Source of the DNA: Mesobacillus sp. AQ2
Lineage (GTDB): Bacteria > Bacillota > Bacilli > Bacillales > Cytobacillaceae
Assembly (NCBI RefSeq): GCF_030122805.1
Contig: NZ_CP126080.1
Location: 4,407,501-4,471,500, forward strand
Length of the DNA stretch: 64,000 nucleotides
Direction: 5' to 3'
Under the pieces are notes generated by a model. The model did no database searches. It saw nothing but the letters and a program-made list of their open reading frames with translations, and was not told where the DNA came from. The position numbers were made by a program, and so were the translations under genes. Shown here piece by piece: positions 1 to 8,846 of this stretch (position 1 is the first letter of the stretch; every line of letters begins with the position of its first letter).

Positions 1-363
1 ACTGTCAATATGAGTAGGCTTGATGCCAAATGACAGAAACTTTTCAAACTGGGTTTGCAATTCAAGCTCAATGTCCTCTATTACTGCAAATTCTTCAATT
101 TCAGCCATTCTATAAAACTCTTCCTTGTCGCTTACGAGCGAAGGGACATTGCTGCTTAAGGGTTTTCCACAGGTCAGAACAAAATGAATGCCAACACCCA
201 ATGCAGGGTTTCTTTTCGCTAGTTCAGCTGCATGTGCCGCTCCCGGCATATTGGCCATTAAAGTAGTAGAGGTCACAACACCATTTTGAAATGCTTCTAT
301 TATCCCGAGATTAACCCCTTTGGAGTAGCCAAAATCATCTGCATTGATAATTAATTTCGTCAT
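1..363 (-). CDS. chbG: ChbG/YdjC-family carbohydrate deacetylase (partial)
   Basis: The N-terminal 121 codons of a YdjC/ChbG-type deacetylase; the 3' end lies outside the window. The translation opens MTKLIINADDFGYSKGVNLG, with the family's metal-binding Asp-Asp pair in NADDFG, and continues with ALGVGIHF (metal-ligand His) and a KPTHIDS motif at the edge (another ligand His). Family members remove one acetyl group from chitooligosaccharides, often as the 6-phosphate after PTS uptake. It starts 12 bp after the PTS IIC gene and is clearly in the same operon. This suggests the PTS imports chitobiose or a related beta-glycoside. The fold and family are secure; the substrate is inferred from context. 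Confidence 0.88.
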   Translation of the reverse strand, partial: MTKLIINADDFGYSKGVNLGIIEAFQNGVVTSTTLMANMPGAAHAAELAKRNPALGVGIHFVLTCGKPLSSNVPSLVSDKEEFYRMAEIEEFAVIEDIELELQTQFEKFLSFGIKPTHIDS

Positions 364-375
364 TTGTTCACACTC

Positions 376-1725
376 CTACATGTTGACAACTTTACCAGAC
401 GAAGTTGTGGTGGTTTCAAAACCGCCTTCTTCAGACAGCTTTTGTTTATCCCAGATACGGAAGAATGGATAATAGATGCCAAATGCTAATGCAAAGTTTA
501 CTAATTGCAGTATAGCACCTGAAATTTTACCGCCTGCTGCCAGATATCCACCGATGATCGGCGGCATCGTCCAAGGAACAGCAATTCCTGCCGGTTTCCC
601 TACCAAACCTGTGCTCATTGCAATATAGGTTGTTATGACCATCGCAAGCGGAGTCAATACGAATGGCACGATCATGAGAGGGTTCATCACAATTGGCATG
701 CCAAATGTTACTGGTTCATTAATATTGAATAATCCTGGCCCAATTGCCAATCGTCCTAATTGCTTTAATTGCTTGCTTCGAGCCCGTAAGACCATGGCGA
801 ACACCAAGGCCAGGGTAGCTCCGCTCCCGCCAATATAAATGAAGATATCAAAAAATTGCTGTGTGAAAATATTCGGCAGCTCCTGTCCTCCCTGGAAGGC
901 TAGACGGTTAGCATCCATTGCGGACAGCCAAATTGGGCCCATTACCCCTCCAACAATGGAAGCGCCATGCAATCCACAAGACCAGAGCAGTTGAATCAGG
1001 AACACTGCAACAAGGCTTCCAATCAAACTTCCGCCCAAAACGCCAAGTGGTTTTCCAAGAACCTCGCCAACAATATTGTGCAGGCTCTGGAAATCTGTCT
1101 GCTCTACCAATAATCTCAGCACCCAAATCACTGCAATAACAATAAAGCCAGGAATAAGCGCAACGAATGATTTACTAACAGCAGGCGGCACTCCATCAGG
1201 CATTCTTATGATGATATTTTTCTGAATGATAAAGCGGTATATTTCGGTAGATAGCATCGCAATCAGCATCGCTACAAAAAGCCCCTTACTTCCCATCAAC
1301 GCGGAAGGAATCGCGCCCCCTACCATTATGGCTTCAGTGGCACCTTCCGGGGTAAAGGAAACTTCATACGGAGTAGCCAACAAGAACGCCGCAACTGAAA
1401 TTGCGCCTGCAGACAGGGCATCCACACCATATTTTTCTGCGAGCCGATATGCAATACCAAAGGCTGCAATCAAGGCCATAATATCGAAGGTAGCACCAAC
1501 TGGATACATCAGCTTAGAGAGCCATTGGTCACCAAATGTATTTGCCATGAATTCAGAATAGCCAGGGATTGGCAAGAAACCGAGAATCAGAAACAAAGAA
1601 CCGACTATGATCAGTGGCATAGTTAAAATAATTCCATCGCGAAGCGCCTGCAAGTGGCGTTGGCCAGCAACTCTTCCGGCAACCGGCATAACCTTGTTTT
1701 CCAGGAAATCATTCATTTTGCTCAT
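376..1725 (-). CDS. PTS lactose/cellobiose-type EIIC permease
   Basis: A 449-residue membrane permease of the lactose/cellobiose/chitobiose PTS class (CelB/ChbC type). It opens with the typical amphipathic N-terminus (FLENKVMPVAGRVAGQRHLQALRDG) and has about ten hydrophobic segments. The conserved loop FNINEPVTFGMPIVMNP (around 337-353) is the family's sugar-binding region. Length matches the family. It lies 15 bp after the IIB gene and 12 bp before the ChbG-like deacetylase. An EIIA protein, needed to phosphorylate IIB, is not encoded next to it; it may lie beyond the left edge or elsewhere. Chitobiose is favoured over cellobiose because of the deacetylase, but this is inference. Confidence 0.92.
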   Translation of the reverse strand: MSKMNDFLENKVMPVAGRVAGQRHLQALRDGIILTMPLIIVGSLFLILGFLPIPGYSEFMANTFGDQWLSKLMYPVGATFDIMALIAAFGIAYRLAEKYGVDALSAGAISVAAFLLATPYEVSFTPEGATEAIMVGGAIPSALMGSKGLFVAMLIAMLSTEIYRFIIQKNIIIRMPDGVPPAVSKSFVALIPGFIVIAVIWVLRLLVEQTDFQSLHNIVGEVLGKPLGVLGGSLIGSLVAVFLIQLLWSCGLHGASIVGGVMGPIWLSAMDANRLAFQGGQELPNIFTQQFFDIFIYIGGSGATLALVFAMVLRARSKQLKQLGRLAIGPGLFNINEPVTFGMPIVMNPLMIVPFVLTPLAMVITTYIAMSTGLVGKPAGIAVPWTMPPIIGGYLAAGGKISGAILQLVNFALAFGIYYPFFRIWDKQKLSEEGGFETTTTSSGKVVNM

Positions 1726-1740
1726 TAAACTCTCACTCCC

Positions 1741-2046
1741 CTATTGATATACTAGTTTCTCGGCAAACTTCAATACTTCGGTACCATTACACGTACCATA
1801 GTGAACAGTATTAATGACTTCCACCGGGATTCCACTTTCTTCCCCCAGCTTTTTCAATTGAGGCAGCAGAAAACGGACTTGTGGCCCCAAGAGCAGTACA
1901 TCTGCTTTATTGAGATGGTTATGGACCGAATCACCGGACACTGCCCAAATATTAAATTGCTTGCCTTGCTCTATAGCACATTTCTGCATTTTGGTAACTA
2001 AAAGACTCGTAGACATCCCAGCTGAACAGCACAATAATATGTTCAC
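1741..2046 (-). CDS. PTS lactose/cellobiose-type EIIB component
   Basis: A cytoplasmic EIIB of about 101 residues that passes phosphate from EIIA to the sugar imported by the downstream EIIC. The phospho-cysteine sits in the N-terminal [15 protein letters not shown] loop typical of cellobiose/chitobiose IIB. The longest open frame reaches 2079. I prefer the GTG at 2044-2046, because AAAGGGGTGATAAG lies directly upstream and the family normally begins at this strand. A cre box and an inverted repeat lie in the 180 bp upstream, so this is the first gene of the PTS operon. Confidence 0.9.
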   Translation of the reverse strand: MNILLCCSAGMSTSLLVTKMQKCAIEQGKQFNIWAVSGDSVHNHLNKADVLLLGPQVRFLLPQLKKLGEESGIPVEVINTVHYGTCNGTEVLKFAEKLVYQ

Positions 2047-2112
2047 CTTATCACCCCTTTTTTTAAATAAAATCGTCAAACTTACTTGCTAGCTTGTAAC
2101 CCAATCTTAAAA

Positions 2113-2126
2113 TGAAACCGCTTCCA
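2113..2126. promoter_or_regulatory. cre box upstream of the PTS operon
   Basis: TGAAACCGCTTCCA matches the CcpA consensus TGWAANCGNTNWCA at 13 of 14 positions. It lies 67-80 bp upstream of the IIB start, so it probably mediates glucose repression of the operon. Confidence 0.65.
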
Positions 2127-2142
2127 TCTACACACATTCTTT

Positions 2143-2160
2143 TTCCGTTAAGCAACGGAA
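2143..2160. promoter_or_regulatory. Inverted repeat upstream of the PTS operon
   Basis: TTCCGTT-AGCA-AACGGAA is a perfect 7-bp inverted repeat between the PRD regulator and the PTS genes. Two copies of ACACACATT (near 2130 and 2188) flank it. It could be the binding site of the neighbouring PRD activator; no other evidence is visible. Confidence 0.4.
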
Positions 2161-2258
2161 ATGATTGTTTTGACAATTCCGAAAATTACACACATTATTA
2201 AAGACTAACTTTCCTCTAAGTAAATCTTCACCTTAACATCCTTTTATCGATACAAATA

Positions 2259-2288
2259 ACACCATGTCAATTCTAATTGGCATGGTGT
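2259..2288 (-). terminator. Terminator after the PRD regulator
   Basis: Read on the minus strand, ACACCATG and CATGGTGT form the outer stem, extended by CCAATT/AATTGA, and a T-rich tract follows. It lies 8 bp after the regulator's stop codon and separates it from the PTS operon. Confidence 0.7.
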
Positions 2289-2296
2289 GAAATGAC

Positions 2297-4234
2297 CTAT
2301 TCTTTTTTACTAAGAAAAATGGAATGAAACTCTCTAAAAGATTTGCACCTTAGTAATTGGTATACCATGTTACTGTCATCGACAACTTTGATCAAAAGAC
2401 TGTACATGTTAACCAAATCTTCCTTGCTGCTTTTCTTTACACTTAATAAACATACAAATTGTACCCGCTTCTCATCCCAATCGATAGGTTTTTTTAGTGT
2501 ACAAATCGCCCAGAAGGTCTCATTTGTTTGAGGCATGATTGGATGTGGAATTGCTACGAGATTTCCAAAGCAAGTTGGCGATACCGCCTCCCTTTCCAAT
2601 ACAGCCGGTAAAAATTGTTCGTCAATCAACCCTTGTTTCAATAATTCATCCGTCAGGAAGTTTAACACCTCTTCCTTTGTTTCAAAATCCTGCTGAAGGA
2701 AGACCAGCTCTTTTTTCAAATATTCTACTTTCTGATCAGGATAATCATCCAGGATTTTTTTAATTTTCGAGAGATCATTTCCTTCGAGAATTGTATTTAC
2801 TTGGATCACCGGAACAGGTAAGTTCTCTGTTATTGGAATCGTACTAACAATAAAGTCGATTGTATCAAAAGGGAACTCTTTGATCTTATAGTATTCAGTA
2901 GTGCCAGCCACCTGCAGTTTATAGCCGAATCGTGATTTTAGTTTATGATACAATAGTTGGGCACTTCCCACACCTGATGCACAAACAATAAGACAACGTT
3001 TTACTTGAGTCTTGTTATTCATTCTCTCCATTGAAGCTCCAATATGGAGGGCCAGATAGGCTACCTCATTTTCTTCTATGTTATATCCAGTTTCTTCTTT
3101 AATACAAATCCCAGCCAGTATACCAGCCTGGAAAGCGATTGGATAGTGTGACTTTATCGCTTCAAGCATAGGATTCCGCAAATTCATTCCGAACCTAAAA
3201 CGATTAATCGCTGGTTTTAAATGCAGGCACACGCTTACAAACAACTCTTTATCGTCTTTGATGCCAAGCATAAGCTTTTGTTCGATCGTTTCTAATACCT
3301 TTTCAGTCAGCTGATAAATTTCCTGGTCAACGAAACTGCAAATATCTTTCTCTGTTATTTTCAAATTGGCCATCATCCTGGTTCCTAATAAGTGGATGGC
3401 AATATAGGCTATTTCAGATTGGGGGAACTCCACATTAAGACTTTCACTGATCTTCTTAAGGATTTCTGTGGCCACCCCATATTCTTTTTGACAGATAATT
3501 TCCTGCAATTCATTTGGAAATAACATTACATACTTTTCATTTCGTATCCTGCTGCAGGCAATTGCAATGTGGATGATCAGGTTATTTAATGCGATATCTG
3601 AAAGGGATATTTTGTTTTCCCGAACTTGGTCTAAAATAATAGACCTTATTGTCTGCATTTCGTCCCTGGACAGCATAGAAATTCCAGAATTCAATAGACC
3701 TAAATCAGATTCTTCTCGGTTAAAAATATATTCAGAAATACAATACCTTAGTTTTACCTCATCCCCTTTTAACTTGAGGCCGTAATTGGGACGTTTTTCT
3801 ACTACTATTCCATATTTCTCAAATATTTTTTTAACATCTCGCAAATCATTTTGGATTGAAGATTTACTGATAAATAATTCATCAGCTAATTCTTCCAATT
3901 TAAGATATCGATCAGACAAAAGAAGCCGTCTAATCAGAAAATGGATACGTTGTTCCGGAAGTGTTGGTACATCCCCATTATTCAGTGAGTCCCCGGAAAG
4001 TTCAGTCAAAAAATGCTTGAACATTCCATCATTATGTATCTTCAGCTCATATCCTGTGCCTCGGACAGACTTTATTTCAGCACCATGTTTTAAAAGCAGG
4101 GTATTTAATTCTTTTATGCTATTTCTGATTGTTCGGGAGGTTACCTGAATAATATTTGCCAGGTATTCGCTGGTTATCACGTCGTCTGCCGCCATGAATT
4201 CTCTTAAAATACTGTTCATCCGGACATTTAGCAT
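2297..4234 (-). CDS. PRD-containing transcriptional activator (LicR/MtlR type)
   Basis: A 645-residue regulator with the full LicR-like order. Helix-turn-helix domains at about 1-165 include SEYLANIIQVTSRTIRNSIKEL and LADELFISKSSIQNDL. Two PRDs follow (about 175-400), with candidate phospho-histidines in LIIHIAIACSR, YIAIHLLGTRM, VCLHLKPAINR and YLALHIGASME. A EIIB-like domain comes next (CLIVCASGVGSAQLL, around 410-490), then a C-terminal EIIA-like domain (LVAIPHPIMPQ). PTS-dependent phosphorylation of these sites normally reports sugar availability. It lies upstream of the PTS operon on the same strand and is the obvious activator. The ATG at 4234 has GGGGAGGGGG upstream. Confidence 0.92.
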   Translation of the reverse strand: MLNVRMNSILREFMAADDVITSEYLANIIQVTSRTIRNSIKELNTLLLKHGAEIKSVRGTGYELKIHNDGMFKHFLTELSGDSLNNGDVPTLPEQRIHFLIRRLLLSDRYLKLEELADELFISKSSIQNDLRDVKKIFEKYGIVVEKRPNYGLKLKGDEVKLRYCISEYIFNREESDLGLLNSGISMLSRDEMQTIRSIILDQVRENKISLSDIALNNLIIHIAIACSRIRNEKYVMLFPNELQEIICQKEYGVATEILKKISESLNVEFPQSEIAYIAIHLLGTRMMANLKITEKDICSFVDQEIYQLTEKVLETIEQKLMLGIKDDKELFVSVCLHLKPAINRFRFGMNLRNPMLEAIKSHYPIAFQAGILAGICIKEETGYNIEENEVAYLALHIGASMERMNNKTQVKRCLIVCASGVGSAQLLYHKLKSRFGYKLQVAGTTEYYKIKEFPFDTIDFIVSTIPITENLPVPVIQVNTILEGNDLSKIKKILDDYPDQKVEYLKKELVFLQQDFETKEEVLNFLTDELLKQGLIDEQFLPAVLEREAVSPTCFGNLVAIPHPIMPQTNETFWAICTLKKPIDWDEKRVQFVCLLSVKKSSKEDLVNMYSLLIKVVDDSNMVYQLLRCKSFREFHSIFLSKKE

Positions 4235-4331
4235 TCTGGGTTCCCCCTCCCCTAATTTTTCCCTTGTCTCTTCTTTTTTCTTTCAATTCTTCATCAAGCG
4301 AAGATTCATCATTCCAAGGTGGAATCATAAT

Positions 4332-4359
4332 TTTATAAAATCAGAATCGTCATTTACAA
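4332..4359 (-). promoter_or_regulatory. Candidate promoter of the PRD regulator
   Basis: On the minus strand, TTGTAA and TATAAA are separated by 16 bp, about 100 bp before the regulator's start. The match is modest. Apart from this and the terminator at 4546-4585, I see nothing in 4235-4637. Confidence 0.35.
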
Positions 4360-4545
4360 AATAGCCAGACATTAATTATCCTTATTGACATTTTAATAGA
4401 AAAAGCCTCATATTGGGAATATTTTTGGAATTTTCATAAAATATTTTCTTCTTGACTTGTAGAATCGCAACCATAAGTGTAAGGAGTTATTCATAAGAGA
4501 AGTTTTCTGATCCTCTAACTATTGCCTTTTAAATGGTTGAAACAA

Positions 4546-4585
4546 CGTAAAGCCCGGCAGCCTTTATATGACTGCCGGACTTACG
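4546..4585 (-). terminator. Terminator of the first alpha-glucan operon
   Basis: CGTAAAGCCCGGCAG and CTGCCGGACTTACG form a long stem with one mismatch around a short loop. It lies about 50 bp after the stop of the GH15 gene, the last gene of its operon. A TTTT follows on the plus side, so it may work in both directions. Confidence 0.7.
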
Positions 4586-4637
4586 ATTTTAAGACTTGAA
4601 AAGCATATTTAAAATTAATTGCTGAAATATCCCTTAT

Positions 4638-6581
4638 TTAATCTAATTCACCTTTCTCTTCAAGTGCAATAACAGTAAGCACGTACATTGCATGAGACCA
4701 GGTAAGCGGCATTACCCAGGCAGGTTCGCCTGTCTTTTTGTCAATTTGTTCAGGCAGAAGTCCTAGATGGTTTGCCTGAGAAACTGACCATTTTAAGTAT
4801 TCGCGGGACTTTTCATATTTACCGATTCGCACATAATATTGGGCAAGCCAAAGGGTAGTTAAGATCCACGGGTTGCCTCCGATATATACATCTCCCGGAA
4901 AACGTTCAATCCCGCCAACGATTGGAGAGGTCAATATTCGCTCAATCGTTTCGGCAGTTTTCATCATTCTTTGGTCGTTTTCTGGCAGCATATTAAAAGG
5001 GACATTCAAGCCAAGCAGACTTACATCTACTACAGGATCTTCCCATACGCGGTAGGTCGGATATCCTTTTTTGTTATACTCTACCAATGTTAGCTTTCCT
5101 GCGGATTTTGCCTCTTCATAACTTTTTTGATCCACTGCCAGTTTTAATCCCCTTAAGTAGGAATCTGAAGATTCATTCCAGCACTTCTCTTCGATTGTCG
5201 CCTTGATTAAATGGGCAGTGCGCTCCCATTTATCAGCCAGGTCGCCTCGGTCAAATTTTCTTGCCAGTTCTGCAGAGCCTGCTAAGCCTCCATAAACGGC
5301 CGCTGCAGAATAGAGATGTTCTCCATCCCGCTTCTCCCAAAGGTCCTTGCTGGGCATGGGGAGATTCGTTTCAGGATCGATAAAGCTATTGATAAACTCA
5401 GCACCCTTTTGCACTGCTGGCCAAATACCCTGTAAAAACTGCTCATCTCCTGACTCAAGATAATGCTGGTGGATTCCCCAAAGGATAGACCCGCTTTCAT
5501 CAATTTGCAAACCCCAGGTAGGTGCAAGCTTACCGTCAATATAATGACGCTGTTGCCATGATCCGTCTTCACTTTGCAGTTCCGTGGTGGCGTTGTAGAA
5601 TTTTGAGACTGTACCATGGTAACCAGCCTTGTCCACCGCGTTTGCGATATAAGCTGCGTCACGACCCCAGCAATATGCATATCCACCAGAATAATCATAA
5701 TCTTCATCCACTTCCGGACCAGCAATAAAGCCACCCTTCTCTTCATCATTTAGAAGTTTAAAAGCCAATAAAGATCGGATATAAACATCCCTGGTCTTCG
5801 AATCTTTTATATCAAGCTGCTTCGCTTGCTTAAGGTAATTCTCCCAATAAGCAGCAGTCTTCTTATATAACGCCTCTGCACCTGTATGTTTTGCTTCTCG
5901 CAGCTCACAAATTGCATCTTCCACTGTATGACCTGCTGCAATGAAGATTGGCAACTCCACTTCTTCCCCCGGTTCAAGCATGCCTAAGTTCCATGATACG
6001 GAGCCATCCGTCTTGTTCATGATTTCTTTACCGTTCATTTTATTGGTTTTTGATGCATCCAGGGCCAGGCCACTTTGATATTGAGCAGCTTCAAATGTGC
6101 TTCCGACCGCAAATGCATACTCGCGGTGATAATGCACAAGACAATCCTCTTCTTGATTGAAGAGCACAGTATTGAAACGGACACGATCATCTACGGTAAA
6201 ATCTGAATAGATGACAAAAGACACTTTTCGGCTAAAGTCAGAGATATTCTTAATCCTATAGTTCCGGACAAAAGTATCTTTTCCAGGTACCACATAATCC
6301 GTCTGCCGAATGGTAAACCCGCTTTCTTCCTGTACCGCTGCTGTTGTTAAAATATTTGTATCGCCTTCATACTTCTGTTCGTACTTCCAGCCATCCTCGT
6401 GCATAAACACCGTTTCATTTTCTTCTCCATCAACATGAACACCTGTATAAAACCTGTTCATATGCTGGGAAAAGTCGATATGCGGCCAAAAAAGCCGCTG
6501 CAGCTGCCCATCCTTTGTCAATGAAACGAGCATTTTTGAATTCCCGATAATACCATCTATCAGATACGGTTTTTTTCTCAT
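4638..6581 (-). CDS. GH15-family glucosidase (glucoamylase-like)
   Basis: A 647-residue intracellular enzyme resembling bacterial GH15 glucoamylase/glucodextranase proteins. Residues 1-250 form a beta-rich N-terminal domain. The rest is an alpha-barrel with GGYAYCWGRDAAYI, TWGLQIDESGSILWGIHQHY (candidate catalytic acid region), EDPVVDVSLLGL, GGNPWILTTLWLAQYY and LLPEQIDKKTGEPAW (candidate catalytic base Glu). There is no signal peptide, so it acts on imported oligosaccharides. The frame opens at a GTG (6590) that overlaps the ribosome binding site; ATG 6581, 8 bp after AGGAG, is the better start. It is the last gene after an ABC importer and probably releases glucose from alpha-linked oligosaccharides. 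Exact linkage is unknown. Confidence 0.85.
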   Translation of the reverse strand: MRKKPYLIDGIIGNSKMLVSLTKDGQLQRLFWPHIDFSQHMNRFYTGVHVDGEENETVFMHEDGWKYEQKYEGDTNILTTAAVQEESGFTIRQTDYVVPGKDTFVRNYRIKNISDFSRKVSFVIYSDFTVDDRVRFNTVLFNQEEDCLVHYHREYAFAVGSTFEAAQYQSGLALDASKTNKMNGKEIMNKTDGSVSWNLGMLEPGEEVELPIFIAAGHTVEDAICELREAKHTGAEALYKKTAAYWENYLKQAKQLDIKDSKTRDVYIRSLLAFKLLNDEEKGGFIAGPEVDEDYDYSGGYAYCWGRDAAYIANAVDKAGYHGTVSKFYNATTELQSEDGSWQQRHYIDGKLAPTWGLQIDESGSILWGIHQHYLESGDEQFLQGIWPAVQKGAEFINSFIDPETNLPMPSKDLWEKRDGEHLYSAAAVYGGLAGSAELARKFDRGDLADKWERTAHLIKATIEEKCWNESSDSYLRGLKLAVDQKSYEEAKSAGKLTLVEYNKKGYPTYRVWEDPVVDVSLLGLNVPFNMLPENDQRMMKTAETIERILTSPIVGGIERFPGDVYIGGNPWILTTLWLAQYYVRIGKYEKSREYLKWSVSQANHLGLLPEQIDKKTGEPAWVMPLTWSHAMYVLTVIALEEKGELD

Positions 6582-6610
6582 GTTAGTCACTCCTGGCTAA
6601 AGTTGTTTAG

Positions 6611-7432
6611 TTACCCTTTGACAGAACCCGATGTTAACCCTGAAACAATTCTCCGCTGGAATAACAAAACAAGGATGACAATCGGTATGGTCACAATCAC
6701 TGTTGCAGCAGTAATATCTCCCCACGGTACTGTATAATCACTCTGATATAAAGAAATCCCTACAGGAATGGTCCTTGATGACTCCTGTGAATTTATTGTC
6801 AGGGCGAATAAGTATTCATTCCAGGCTGTTATAAAAACAAGGATTGCAGTTGTGAAAACCCCTGGTGCGGCCAAGGGAAAAATCACCTTGCGGAAAGTTT
6901 GAAACGGTGTTGCCCCATCCATTTTTGCAGATTCCTCCAGCTCGTGAGGAATCTTTTGAAAAAATGTTGACAGCAGCCAAATAGCTAGCGGCAAACTGAA
7001 CGTAATATACGGGATAACAAGCCCCATATAAGTGTTTCTTAAATGAAAATCTGTCACAAAATTATAGATTGGTGAAATTATCGCAATATGAGGGAACATT
7101 GATGACGCAAGCACAATACCCAGGATCAATCCTTTAAATTTAATCGGCAGCCGCGTTAAGGCATAGGCAGCAAAGGAAGCGAATACTACCGCTATCAGGG
7201 TAGTTAAAGTAGAAACTATGAAACTATTTTTCATATACGTCAACAAAGGCCTCGTTGTTAAGGCAGATAGATAGGATTCAATTGTTGGGTTCTCGGAAAA
7301 CCAGGCGAATGATGAGAAAATTTCTCCCGGCGGTTTAATTGAAGTCAGAAAAACCCAGATAAACGGAAACATAACAAGGAAGACAAATACTGCTAAAAAT
7401 AGATAGAATGATGCTCCTGCTCGCTTGTTCAT
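6611..7432 (-). CDS. CUT1 sugar ABC transporter permease (MalG-like)
   Basis: A 273-residue inner-membrane permease with six predicted transmembrane segments and the EAA loop ELEESAKMDGATPFQTFRKVIFPLAAPG (around 190), which docks the ATPase. It forms a heterodimer with the MalF-like subunit encoded 16 bp upstream. GAGGAGGGTGG precedes the ATG. No ATPase gene is present in the operon. In B. subtilis one shared ATPase (MsmX) serves several such importers, and the same arrangement is likely here. The downstream GH15 gene points to an alpha-gluco-oligosaccharide as substrate. Confidence 0.93.
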   Translation of the reverse strand: MNKRAGASFYLFLAVFVFLVMFPFIWVFLTSIKPPGEIFSSFAWFSENPTIESYLSALTTRPLLTYMKNSFIVSTLTTLIAVVFASFAAYALTRLPIKFKGLILGIVLASSMFPHIAIISPIYNFVTDFHLRNTYMGLVIPYITFSLPLAIWLLSTFFQKIPHELEESAKMDGATPFQTFRKVIFPLAAPGVFTTAILVFITAWNEYLFALTINSQESSRTIPVGISLYQSDYTVPWGDITAATVIVTIPIVILVLLFQRRIVSGLTSGSVKG

Positions 7433-7448
7433 TTCTCCACCCTCCTCA

Positions 7449-8774
7449 TTATTTCATTTTCCCTTCGAATAGGTCGGATCCAATAAATTTGATATAAATA
7501 ACACTAATTAACGCTACGGATAGGAAAACGATGACGGATAAGACCGAACCAGCTCCAAAATTCTGTTGTGAAAACAGAGTTTTATAAGCATAAACCGTAA
7601 TGGCTTCTGTGGAGTTTGCAGGCCCGCCGCCAGTCAATACATAGATCAAATCGAACACCCTGAATGCATCCAGTGTCCTGAATAGTAATGCAACCAAAAT
7701 GGATGATTTTAATAATGGCAGGGTAATTTTAAAGAACTGCTGAATCTTGTTTGCCCCATCCACTTCTGCCGCTTCATATAATGAGGACGGAATTGTTTGC
7801 AGACCTGCCAATAGGAGCAATGACATGTACGGGGTGGTCTTCCATACATCGGTGAAGATAATTGAGAACATAGCACCTGTTGAAGTCGTCAATAAGTCCC
7901 CTGCACTGGATATGAGGCCGAATTGTTCGAAGTAATGAGCAATAATGCCTGATTGTCCGTCGTAAAGATATTTCCACATCATTGCCGAAACAGCAGTCGG
8001 AATCGCCCATGGTATAAGTACAGAGGCCCTGATGATTCCTCTGCCGAAGAAAGCACGGTTGATCAATAGAGCGATCATTAATCCGAGAACCAGCTCAAAG
8101 AATACTGAAATCACTGTAAAAACACCTGTATTCGCCAGTGATTTCCACATTCTTTTTTCCTGGAAGTAATGACTGTAATTTGCAAGGCCGATAAAATTCG
8201 ATTCAAGTATCGCTTCGTCAGTTGCTTTCATTTGTTCTTTCATATCAGCCAGACTGCCTTCTTGCTCTTCTTCAAGCTTCAATTGCTGGATAGAATTTAT
8301 AGAATCCCGCAGAGTTGCTTTATAATCCTCTGCAAGGTCACTCTCGATTTTTGCGTATTTCAAATCATCATCGACTACTGGTTTAAAGGAAGCAATCAAG
8401 TCATTAACCTGATTATATTTCCCTTTCATTTCTGGATTTTCTAATAGTTGATCATGATAACCTTCAATACGATCTTTGATTTCACTAATCGCTTTTTTGG
8501 ATTCAGAGTCGTTTGAACTTGCTTCTAATTCTTCCAAGGAGCTGGATAAGTAATAATAATTGTTTGCATATCTTTCTAAGTCAATATGTTCCGATACCAT
8601 CTTCTGCGACTTTGCAGGATCATTCAACCTGTAATCAAATAAGCTATTCCAAAATGAAAGACTGATTGGCCACAATATAATTCCAATAATCAATATGAGT
8701 GAAGGCAGAACCATCATATAGCCTAGCTGCTTTTCACTTAATCTGAAACGTTCTTTGTTTGGTTTCCCAGCCAC
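7449..8774 (-). CDS. CUT1 sugar ABC transporter permease (MalF-like) with large extracytoplasmic insert
   Basis: A permease of about 441 residues. TM1 (GYMMVLPSLILIIGIILWPISLSFW) is followed by an insert of about 140 residues (roughly 52-192) before the usual NFIGLANYSHYF segment. The insert is strongly charged and helical (for example SLEELEASSNDSESKKAISEIK), with coiled-coil character. The rest is a standard six-helix core with the EAA loop SSLYEAAEVDGANKIQQFFKITLPLL. Enterobacterial MalF also carries a large loop (P2) at an equivalent place, which contacts the binding protein. The frame extends to 8828, but GTG 8774 has AAAGGGTGG just upstream, and the extension would run through an intercistronic hairpin. 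Confidence 0.88.
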   Translation of the reverse strand: MAGKPNKERFRLSEKQLGYMMVLPSLILIIGIILWPISLSFWNSLFDYRLNDPAKSQKMVSEHIDLERYANNYYYLSSSLEELEASSNDSESKKAISEIKDRIEGYHDQLLENPEMKGKYNQVNDLIASFKPVVDDDLKYAKIESDLAEDYKATLRDSINSIQQLKLEEEQEGSLADMKEQMKATDEAILESNFIGLANYSHYFQEKRMWKSLANTGVFTVISVFFELVLGLMIALLINRAFFGRGIIRASVLIPWAIPTAVSAMMWKYLYDGQSGIIAHYFEQFGLISSAGDLLTTSTGAMFSIIFTDVWKTTPYMSLLLLAGLQTIPSSLYEAAEVDGANKIQQFFKITLPLLKSSILVALLFRTLDAFRVFDLIYVLTGGGPANSTEAITVYAYKTLFSQQNFGAGSVLSVIVFLSVALISVIYIKFIGSDLFEGKMK

Positions 8775-8809
8775 AACAACCACCCTTTCGATAAAATGAA
8801 AGAGAGGCA

Positions 8810-8825
8810 GGTGTGCTTTCACACC
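8810..8825 (-). terminator. Intercistronic hairpin after the binding-protein gene
   Basis: GGTGTG-AAAG-CACACC on the minus strand, followed by a T/C-rich stretch, sits between the binding-protein gene and the MalF-like gene. Such hairpins can attenuate or protect mRNA so that the binding protein outnumbers its permeases. Confidence 0.55.
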
Positions 8826-8846
8826 CACCCCATTTTGAATAAAAAA

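Noticed and set aside
5282..5749. Long open frame inside the GH15 gene
   Set aside because: It shadows the real gene in another frame and shows no family resemblance.
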